From: an uncultured Ruminococcus sp.
GTDB lineage: Bacteria > Bacillota > Clostridia > Oscillospirales > CAG-272
Direction of reading: 5' to 3'
Length of the DNA: 10,214 bases
Assembly: GCA_902766115.1 (NCBI GenBank)
Contig: CACXCL010000184.1
Location: forward strand, 1-10,214
Below the pieces are notes generated by a model. That model was not told the DNA's origin and ran no database searches. It was given only the letters and a program-made list of their open reading frames with translations. Positions 6,609 to 10,214 of the stretch are shown in pieces. Position 1 is the stretch's first letter. Each line of letters begins with the position of its first letter. Position numbers and translations under genes: made by a program.

Positions 6609-7556
6609 TCACTCGCCGAACACCGTTTCAATGACCCGCGGGCAGCACTCGGGAGAGTAGCGCCACCGGGTCATTCTTTTTACCTTCGCGGGATCGACGT
6701 AGTACTTCATCGGCGCCCGCACGTCGCCGGCTCCGGCGTCGATAAGCACCAGCTTTATCTTCATTTTCTCGGGAATGATGCTCTTTATGTACACTGCGCA
6801 GGGATCGCCCTCCCTGACGCCCTCTTTCGGCTCCGCAAGACCCGCCAGATTGGGAGCGAGCTCCACGAACACGCCGTATTCCTCCACTCCGCGAACGATG
6901 CCGCTGACGGTCCGCGCCGTTCCGAACGCCGCGGCGTTCTCCTCCCAGGTGCCGAGAAGCTCCCGGTGGGTCAGAGAGACGCGCCCGGTGACGGGATCCC
7001 GGGACTTCACCACCGCGGCGATCCTGGAGCCCGGTGAAAAACGGTCCCCCGGATGTGAGATCCGCGACACCGAGATGGAATCCACCGTGATAAGGGACAC
7101 GATCCCGCAGCCGATATCGACAAACGCGCCGAAGGGCTCAAGATGGGTCACGGCGGCGGGGATCACGTCGCCGGGAACGAGGCGGGAGACGTATCTCATC
7201 TCACACTCAGCCTGCGCCGCTCGACGGGACAGGACGGCGGTGACCCTTCCCTCTCCGCCGTCGTTCAGACCGATCACCTTGAAGCATACCGGCTTTGCCA
7301 CGCGTGTGATGACGGCGATGTCCTTCACCGGAGAGCCGTCGGAGGAAAAGACCGCTTCCTCCCGGGGGATGACGCCCCGGATCCCGTGAAGATCCACCAG
7401 CAGATCCATTGTCCCGCTTCCGCACTCGGTGGCGTACGCCTCCAGGATCCTGCCGGTCTCCATGGCGGCGCGGAGTCCCCTTGCGCCCGACAGGAAAAAC
7501 TCGTTTTCTTCCGTTCCCGCGAGGTACCCCTCGGGAAGATACAGGTTGTCCGTCAT
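6609..7556 (-). CDS. S1 RNA-binding domain protein (three S1 repeats)
   Basis: The 315-residue product carries three S1-like OB-fold repeats. The first is degenerate at about 33-110. The second spans about 127-198 (PGDVIPAAVTHLEPFGAFVDIG to RVSLTHREL). The third spans about 213-272 (VSGIVRGVEEYGVFVELAPNLAGLAEP). The phrases FGAFVDIG and YGVFVEL are the family signature. It is shorter than ribosomal protein S1 of Proteobacteria and resembles the S1-like proteins of Bacillota, which probably bind mRNA or ribosomes. The role is inferred, not shown. The C-terminal 40 residues are basic and contain a CC pair. The ATG at 7556 is preceded by GGAAAGG at 7568-7574, an 11-base spacer, longer than usual. 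It converges on the HAD gene and diverges from the lipoprotein gene. Confidence 0.88.
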   Translation of the reverse strand: MTDNLYLPEGYLAGTEENEFFLSGARGLRAAMETGRILEAYATECGSGTMDLLVDLHGIRGVIPREEAVFSSDGSPVKDIAVITRVAKPVCFKVIGLNDGGEGRVTAVLSRRAAQAECEMRYVSRLVPGDVIPAAVTHLEPFGAFVDIGCGIVSLITVDSISVSRISHPGDRFSPGSRIAAVVKSRDPVTGRVSLTHRELLGTWEENAAAFGTARTVSGIVRGVEEYGVFVELAPNLAGLAEPKEGVREGDPCAVYIKSIIPEKMKIKLVLIDAGAGDVRAPMKYYVDPAKVKRMTRWRYSPECCPRVIETVFGE

Positions 7557-7596
7557 TTTGATACCGACCTTTCCTTCGATTTCGTCTTGTCATCCC

Positions 7597-7625
7597 ACTA
7601 TATGACGGAAAGGTCCTGTGTATTC
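7597..7625 (-). promoter_or_regulatory. Possible promoter of the S1-domain gene
   Basis: TATAGT (7597-7602, minus strand) lies about 40 bases before the start codon, but the -35 at 17-base spacing (GAATAC) is poor. No better candidate was seen up to the divergent lipoprotein promoter. Confidence 0.3.
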
Positions 7626-7663
7626 CGGATCGGCGGGCGGGCGGCGCGCGATCCTTTCCCGCC

Positions 7664-7677
7664 TTCCCCGCGGGGAA
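7664..7677. promoter_or_regulatory. 14-bp perfect palindrome in a divergent promoter region
   Basis: TTCCCCGCGGGGAA is a perfect dyad located 16 bases upstream of the lipoprotein -35 box, between the divergent S1 and lipoprotein genes. It could be an operator, but its GC-rich core may also be chance in GC-rich DNA. Confidence 0.35.
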
Positions 7678-7692
7678 TAATCGTAAAAAGGG

Positions 7693-7721
7693 TTGTTTTT
7701 CCCTTCGGAATGATGTATAAT
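7693..7721 (+). promoter_or_regulatory. Promoter of the lipoprotein gene
   Basis: TTGTTT (7693-7698), a 17-base spacer and a perfect TATAAT (7716-7721) stand about 50 bases before the ATG at 7771. It looks like a typical sigma-A promoter. Confidence 0.75.
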
Positions 7722-7770
7722 TGAACCGAAGATCCGGCGTGAAACCGCCGAAGAGAAAGGATGGCTCAAC

Positions 7771-8172
7771 ATGAAAAAGGTAACGGCTTTTTTGCTTATT
7801 CTTGTGATGATAATGACTCTCGCCGCTTGCGGAAAAAAGGACGGGAAGGAGACCGAGGGCGCAAAAACCGACCCCGCAATGGCGGCAGTCGCCGGGAAAT
7901 ATGACGGCGTCAGCCTGAAGCTGGTGGGCGACGACACTCCGGTCGACGAGGAGTTTTCCGTGGAGCTGAAAGCGGACGGCACCGGAACGAGCACCCGGGA
8001 CGGGGAGACGTACAAGATGACCTGGACTCTGGACGGTGAAAAGTTCACCATGAAAGAGACCTACGCCGGTCTCTACATCGACTACACGGGAACGCTGGTG
8101 GACGGCGTGCTGGACATCTTCAACGGAGACCCGACGAACGATTTCACCTACGAATACGTGTATCAGAAATGA
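7771..8172 (+). CDS. Small secreted lipoprotein, function unknown
   Basis: The 133-residue precursor has a lysine start (MKK), a hydrophobic h-region (4-16) and the lipobox LAAC with Cys20. It should be lipidated and anchored on the outside of the membrane after signal peptidase II cleavage. A short charged linker (GKKDGKETEG) is followed by a compact beta-rich domain with alternating strands (GKYDGVSLKL, FSVELKADGTG, YKMTWTLDGEKF, GTLVDGVLDIF), a pattern resembling small lipocalin-like or DUF lipoproteins common in Clostridia. No ligand is predicted. The ATG at 7771 has AGAAAGGA (7754-7761) 9 bases upstream. It is a single-gene unit with its own promoter and a strong terminator. Confidence 0.88.
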   Translation: MKKVTAFLLILVMIMTLAACGKKDGKETEGAKTDPAMAAVAGKYDGVSLKLVGDDTPVDEEFSVELKADGTGTSTRDGETYKMTWTLDGEKFTMKETYAGLYIDYTGTLVDGVLDIFNGDPTNDFTYEYVYQK

Positions 8173-8178
8173 TGAAGC

Positions 8179-8213
8179 AAAAGAGTCCGCGGCAAGCGCC
8201 GCGGACTCTTTTT
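8179..8213 (+). terminator. Strong terminator after the lipoprotein gene
   Basis: Arms 8179-8193 and 8198-8212 are perfectly complementary over 15 bp with an AAGC loop. The 3' side ends in a five-T run (8209-8213), seven bases after the stop codon. Confidence 0.93.
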
Positions 8214-8225
8214 GAATGGATAATT

Positions 8226-8246
8226 GAAAATGGAAAATGGAAAATG
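8226..8246 (+). repeat. Three tandem copies of GAAAATG
   Basis: GAAAATG occurs three times in a row (8226-8232, 8233-8239, 8240-8246), just after the lipoprotein terminator, and similar degenerate units follow to about 8265. It is short and low in complexity, with no evident function. It marks the edge of the accessory-looking region. Confidence 0.7.
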
Positions 8247-8304
8247 ATTCGGAAATGATGGAATGGGACCCGGGAGAGTCTTTTTTTCGGGACGCAAGGG
8301 GTCA

Positions 8305-8326
8305 CGGGTTCGATTCCCGTCACCTG
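8305..8326 (+). pseudogene. tRNA-Gly 3'-end fragment (T-arm and acceptor strand)
   Basis: These 22 bases, containing TTCGATTCCCGT and ending CACCTG, are identical to the T-arm and acceptor 3' strand of the intact tRNA-Gly(CCC), but lie on the opposite strand (compare 10130-10151). No matching 5' acceptor (CAGGTG) occurs in the 90 bases upstream, so it is not a complete tRNA. A strong plus-strand terminator follows 31 bases later, as would follow a tRNA gene. It is probably the displaced 3' end of a tRNA gene left by an integration event, or one end of an inverted duplication. Confidence 0.72.
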
Positions 8327-8357
8327 AATAATTAAAGAAAGAATGACCGATTACGCA

Positions 8358-8394
8358 TACGAGGCGGGGTTTTATCCCCGCCTCGTACTTTTTT
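8358..8394 (+). terminator. Rho-independent terminator, plus orientation, overlapping the XRE stop codon
   Basis: Arms 8358-8369 and 8376-8387 form a perfect 12-bp GC-rich stem with a 6-base loop, followed by C and six T residues (8389-8394). The T-run reaches into the stop codon of the minus-strand XRE gene. The tail fits plus-strand termination, behind the tRNA-Gly fragment. In the minus direction the hairpin lacks a U tract but may still block transcription. Confidence 0.82.
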
Positions 8395-9178
8395 AACCAA
8401 GTTCCCGTATTTTCTTCTCCAAAAACCCACGATACGCGTCCCAACCGCCGTCTCGGGCTTCAAACAGATCTAAGAGCCCCAGAGCGCGTTCGTATTCTTT
8501 TTTTGCATTCGCGGTCTCGCCCTTTTCGATCATATCTTCCGCGATCCGCGTCTGCATCTCAACAAGAATTTCGATCGATACGCCCCGCTGTTTCTCCGCG
8601 GCCATGCGTTTCTCCTCCCCCGAAAGAACGTATGCCATTTCCGAGAGGCGAGTAAAGTATAACTCCGGAATTTGTGCAAGCGCCGCCTTTGCGTTTTCCA
8701 GATCGCCCTTTGCCTTATAGGCATACGCAAGGAAGCGTAGGGCGTCGTACCTTATCGAATTATCGTTCGTCGCGTTCATCGTTCGAAGAGCTACGTCGAT
8801 CGTTTCGTCGGGAGATTCCGTATAATCGATGAGATAGAGCAGATTTTCGAGAAGCAAATCGTTCTCCGGATACTGTTTCAGCCCATCAGCTATGATGCTT
8901 TTTCCTTTTTCGGGATCGCACTCTCTCAAAGGCCATGTATGCTTTGCGATCTCAAGCGCCTTTTCCGCGATTACTTCGGCGTTGTAATCGAACAGAGCGT
9001 CCAGCGACACCCCGAAGAAGCCCGCGATAGTCGGCACCAGCGCCACGTCGGGGAGGGCGATCTCGTTTTCCCATTTTGAAACCGCCTGGTATGAGACGCC
9101 GATTTTATTTGCAAGCTGTTCCTGAGTCAAGCCGCGCTCTTTGCGAAGGGCTTTTATCCTTTTTCCGATTTTAAGCAT
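8393..9178 (-). CDS. XRE-family transcriptional regulator with helical (TPR-like) C-terminal domain
   Basis: The 261-residue protein has an N-terminal HTH_3 domain at residues 5-60 (GKRIKALRKERGLTQEQLA, then VSYQAVSKWENEIALPD), the Cro/CI-type DNA-binding fold. The remaining 200 residues are helical, with repeats such as ALRFLAYAYKAKGDLENAKAAL and KGETANAKKEYERALGLLDL, which look like TPR units. In Bacillota such regulators may sense a small ligand or peptide; none is implied here. The start is the ATG at 9178 because AAGGAG (9186-9191) lies 7 bases upstream. An in-frame ATG at 9220 would add 14 residues, overlap the palindrome and lack a ribosome binding site. It stands alone, in DNA of lower GC than the murC block, between tRNA-Gly fragments. 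A perfect palindrome at its predicted transcription start suggests autoregulation. Confidence 0.9.
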   Translation of the reverse strand: MLKIGKRIKALRKERGLTQEQLANKIGVSYQAVSKWENEIALPDVALVPTIAGFFGVSLDALFDYNAEVIAEKALEIAKHTWPLRECDPEKGKSIIADGLKQYPENDLLLENLLYLIDYTESPDETIDVALRTMNATNDNSIRYDALRFLAYAYKAKGDLENAKAALAQIPELYFTRLSEMAYVLSGEEKRMAAEKQRGVSIEILVEMQTRIAEDMIEKGETANAKKEYERALGLLDLFEARDGGWDAYRGFLEKKIRELG

Positions 9179-9207
9179 TACAACTCTCCTTGGAATTAGA
9201 ATTAATT

Positions 9208-9221
9208 GATGAGCGCTCATC
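9208..9221. promoter_or_regulatory. 14-bp perfect palindrome at the XRE transcription start (candidate operator)
   Basis: GATGAGCGCTCATC is a perfect dyad. It begins about nine bases downstream of the -10 box, so it covers the first transcribed bases of the XRE gene. This is a typical place for an autorepressor site. Binding by the XRE protein itself is inferred. Confidence 0.55.
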
Positions 9222-9229
9222 TTGTTCCA

Positions 9230-9258
9230 ATTATACCCGACCGGGGTATTAATAGCAA
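9230..9258 (-). promoter_or_regulatory. Promoter of the XRE gene
   Basis: On the minus strand TTGCTA (-35, 9253-9258), a 17-base spacer and TATAAT (-10, 9230-9235) precede the gene by about 52 bases. The spacer contains a second dyad, ATACCC/GGGTAT (9233-9238 and 9244-9249), whose left arm overlaps the -10 box. Confidence 0.8.
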
Positions 9259-9489
9259 TAACTTTGTAAACGAGCGTTTTCGCTTATGGGTTGAGAAAAA
9301 AAGAGTCAGTGGTTTAAAAACGCTCCTTCCTTTAATAACGCCGAAAAGAAGGCACGGGAATTGCAAATTGTTTATTGTGTTTTTTAAAAAGTTTCTTGTG
9401 CAAACAGGAAGTTTTAGAACAGTCACATAGCACAAGCGCCTGTTTGCAGGGCTCGGTCAGCCCCGGCCGAACAATATCATATTTCTTCG

Positions 9490-9511
9490 GAGTTTTGCGC
9501 AAGCAAAACTC
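9490..9511. repeat. 9-bp hairpin with GCAA tetraloop
   Basis: Arms GAGTTTTGC (9490-9498) and GCAAAACTC (9503-9511) enclose GCAA. If transcribed on the plus strand this is a GNRA tetraloop closed by C-G, a stable RNA fold. It has no adjacent T-run, so it is not an evident terminator. Confidence 0.6.
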
Positions 9512-9592
9512 GTCAGGGCGCAGGGTCGACTAACGATTATTGATTGTTCCATGCGCCCGGGGCCACCGGGCTGTCATTCACCACCGGGGCCC

Positions 9593-9604
9593 TTCGATTC
9601 CCGT
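9593..9604 (+). repeat. T-arm 12-mer TTCGATTCCCGT without a tRNA body
   Basis: This 12-mer, the T-loop and stem 3' side of the tRNA-Gly, occurs here after a GC-rich hairpin stretch, with no flanking acceptor sequence. It also occurs at 8309-8320 and 10063-10074 on the same strand and in the intact tRNA-Gly on the other strand. Confidence 0.55.
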
Positions 9605-9661
9605 CTGCTTACGAGAAAAGGACCGCTTTGCGGATTGAAGTATCAAATAATCGCCTGTCTT

Positions 9662-9684
9662 CTCCGCGGCTCCGCCGCGGCGGG
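9662..9684 (+). repeat. Direct repeat A, copy 1 (23 bp)
   Basis: Identical to 9927-9949. It contains the 7-bp hairpin CCGCGGC/GCCGCGG with a TCC loop (9664-9680). Confidence 0.8.
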
Positions 9685-9736
9685 GGAGCGAGCCGACCGC
9701 CGCCGGTGGCGGAATGAGGGAGGCGAGGGAGTAGCA

Positions 9737-9786
9737 GCGGTCGAAATTCTGTGAGCGAATAGCGAACAAAGAATTTCGGGAACCGC
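9737..9786. repeat. Bulged 14-bp hairpin
   Basis: GCGGT plus CGAAATTCT (9737-9750) pairs with AGAATTTCG (9770-9778) and ACCGC (9782-9786), with three unpaired bases between the two right-hand segments and a 19-base loop. Two separate matched segments in register suggest a conserved fold rather than chance. Confidence 0.6.
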
Positions 9787-9796
9787 AATAGAGCGA

Positions 9797-9849
9797 GTCG
9801 CGGTCGCGCGGATGATTTTTCCGCCGAAATTGCGGAAAAATCATGCTCC
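9797..9849 (+). repeat. Direct repeat B, copy 1 (53 bp, with internal 13-bp hairpin)
   Basis: Identical to 9955-10007 over 53 bases. It contains arms ATGATTTTTCCGC (9812-9824) and GCGGAAAAATCAT (9832-9844) around a 7-base loop. A second shared block, GGTCGCGGACGCGGG, follows at 9870-9884. In this copy about 17 extra bases holding the hairpin TGTTTGC/GCAAACA separate the two blocks. Confidence 0.88.
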
Positions 9850-9926
9850 TGTTTGCTTGCAAACAAGGTGGTCGCGGACGCGGGGCATCGTGGATCCCCT
9901 CGGGGGGCACTTATATCCCTCGTCAG

Positions 9927-9949
9927 CTCCGCGGCTCCGCCGCGGCGGG
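9927..9949 (+). repeat. Direct repeat A, copy 2 (23 bp)
   Basis: Second copy of 9662-9684. It lies directly before repeat B copy 2, whereas copy 1 is separated from repeat B copy 1 by 112 bases that include the bulged hairpin. Copy 2 is therefore a compact version of the same A-B order. Confidence 0.8.
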
Positions 9950-9954
9950 AATCG

Positions 9955-10007
9955 GTCGCGGTCGCGCGGATGATTTTTCCGCCGAAATTGCGGAAAAATC
10001 ATGCTCC
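9955..10007 (+). repeat. Direct repeat B, copy 2 (53 bp, with internal 13-bp hairpin)
   Basis: Identical to 9797-9849, hairpin arms at 9970-9982 and 9990-10002. The block GGTCGCGGACGCGGG follows almost at once (10011-10025), without the small hairpin that interrupts copy 1. Confidence 0.88.
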
Positions 10008-10015
10008 CTTGGTCG

Positions 10016-10062
10016 CGGACGCGGGAAAACATGCCACCGGCATGTTTTCTAACACGCGTCCG
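10016..10062. repeat. Nested 19-bp hairpin
   Basis: Outer stem CGGACGCG (10016-10023) with CGCGTCCG (10055-10062), and inner stem GAAAACATGCC (10025-10035) with GGCATGTTTTC (10039-10049) around an ACC loop. The asymmetric bulge is 1 base on one side and 5 on the other. The structure ends exactly where the T-arm fragment begins. Confidence 0.7.
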
Positions 10063-10074
10063 TTCGATTCCCGT
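10062..10074 (+). pseudogene. Inverted tRNA-Gly T-arm fragment
   Basis: GTTCGATTCCCGT is an opposite-strand copy of the T-arm of the intact tRNA-Gly (10136-10148). Seven bases further on, the sequence from 10082 continues as an inverted copy of the acceptor 3' strand and downstream hairpin. Together they mirror the tRNA 3' half around a centre at 10108. Confidence 0.65.
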
Positions 10075-10081
10075 GTCCAAT

Positions 10082-10134
10082 ACCTGCTGAAACAGAAAGG
10101 ACTCCCTGTGGGAGCCCTTTCTGTTTCAGCAGGT
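10082..10134 (-). terminator. 25-bp hairpin at and into the tRNA-Gly 3' end
   Basis: Arms 10082-10106 and 10110-10134 pair over 25 bp with a TGT loop and a single A-C mismatch on the plus strand, which is a G-U pair in the minus-strand RNA. The tRNA-proximal arm includes six bases of the acceptor 3' strand (10129-10134). In the minus direction the distal arm contains CTTTCTGTTTC, so it probably terminates tRNA-Gly transcription. It could also trap the acceptor strand in an unprocessed precursor. Confidence 0.72.
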
Positions 10135-10198
10135 GACGGGAATCGAACCCGCGCTGTCAGCTTGGGAAGCTGAAGTTCTGCCATTGAACCACACCTGC
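10128..10198 (-). tRNA. tRNA-Gly (anticodon CCC)
   Basis: The reverse strand gives a 71-base cloverleaf. It has acceptor GCAGGTG/CACCTGC, a D-arm with GTTCAATGGCAGAAC, and anticodon stem TCAGC/GCTGA around loop TTCCCAA (anticodon CCC). The T-stem GCGGG/CCCGT, with one G-U pair, closes loop TTCGATT. The discriminator is U and no CCA is encoded. Related fragments of its 3' half occur in the opposite orientation at 8305-8326 and 10062-10074. Confidence 0.93.
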
Positions 10199-10206
10199 GT
10201 GCCTAT

Positions 10207-10212
10207 ATTATA
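10207..10212 (-). promoter_or_regulatory. Likely -10 box of the tRNA-Gly promoter
   Basis: TATAAT on the minus strand ends 8 bases before the tRNA 5' end. The -35 would lie beyond the window edge, so the promoter cannot be confirmed. Confidence 0.45.
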
Positions 10213-10214
10213 TA

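Larger units (their letters stand above)
9259..10061. other. Gene-free stretch made of hairpins, repeats and tRNA fragments
   Basis: No ORF here has a credible ribosome binding site or a recognisable product. Short ORFs on either strand are translations of repeats. Bases 9259-9435 are AT-rich and plain. From about 9395 onward the DNA is a dense series of inverted repeats: 9399-9408 with 9441-9450; 9490-9498 with 9503-9511; 9516-9522 with 9552-9558; 9664-9670 with 9674-9680; 9737-9750 with 9770-9786; 9812-9824 with 9832-9844; 9850-9856 with 9859-9865; 9970-9982 with 9990-10002; and 10016-10035 with 10039-10062. Two internal direct repeats are listed separately. The density is far above that of ordinary intergenic DNA. 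Confidence 0.7.

Noticed and set aside
8163..8444. 93-codon minus-strand frame containing GDGNRTRD
   Set aside because: The peptide is the reverse translation of a tRNA T-arm, a common false gene call, and it crosses two terminators.
9206..9435. Overlapping 74- and 72-codon frames on both strands upstream of the XRE gene
   Set aside because: AT-rich sequence with no ribosome binding site or recognisable domain; they overlap the XRE promoter.
9662..10007. CRISPR array
   Set aside because: Only two copies, of unequal repeat lengths, with no regular spacers and no cas genes nearby.
10016..10074. Integron attC site, because of the bulged nested hairpin
   Set aside because: The conserved GTTRRRY and RYYYAAC boxes are not present at the stem base, and there is no integron integrase or cassette.
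9578..10080. Several short frames with the repeated peptide IFPQFRRKNHPRDRD
   Set aside because: The peptide is the translation of the 53-bp hairpin repeat; no ribosome binding sites are present and frames differ between copies.

Overview
The window looks like a piece of a Bacillota (Clostridia, probably Oscillospirales-like) chromosome. The evidence is a spoVG gene next to murC, strong AGGAGG-type ribosome binding sites, sigma-A type promoters with TATAAT boxes and 17-base spacers, a lipobox lipoprotein, and tRNA genes without an encoded CCA. The core genes are GC-rich. The left end (1-1500) and the XRE gene near 8400-9200 are visibly more AT-rich, which suggests acquired DNA. The genus cannot be told from sequence alone.

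Layout. Positions 1-1491 hold a 5'-truncated Doc/Fic-type toxin gene and an unrecognised 353-residue protein. This AT-richer stretch ends at a tRNA-Pro(GGG) gene (1652-1724, minus) with a strong promoter and a 16-bp hairpin terminator. A decayed second copy of the tRNA 3' end lies at 1524-1560, so the left side is probably an island or its scar at a tRNA attachment site. Positions 1928-6606 are housekeeping: spoVG (minus) is divergent from murC (plus). Then comes a tight four-gene plus-strand run: a double zinc-ribbon membrane protein, a 70-residue membrane protein that looks like the C-terminal tail of a TPM-domain protein, thiamine pyrophosphokinase, and a HAD phosphatase. A three-repeat S1-domain protein (minus) converges on the HAD gene with 2 bases between stop codons. 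It is divergent from a small lipoprotein gene with its own promoter and terminator.

Positions 8220-10214 form an accessory-looking region. An XRE regulator (minus) has a clear promoter and a perfect 14-bp palindrome at its predicted transcription start. Around it lie fragments of a tRNA-Gly 3' end. One 22-bp piece at 8305-8326 is an inverted copy of the 3' end of the intact tRNA-Gly(CCC) gene at 10128-10198. Further T-arm pieces lie at 9593-9604 and 10062-10074. Between 9430 and 10134 there is no convincing gene, only a dense chain of hairpins and direct repeats, including a perfect 53-bp duplication that itself contains a 13-bp hairpin. This hairpin and tRNA-fragment cluster is the most unusual part of the window. 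It may be a non-autonomous mobile element or a worn integration hotspot; no complete new system can be proved from the sequence.
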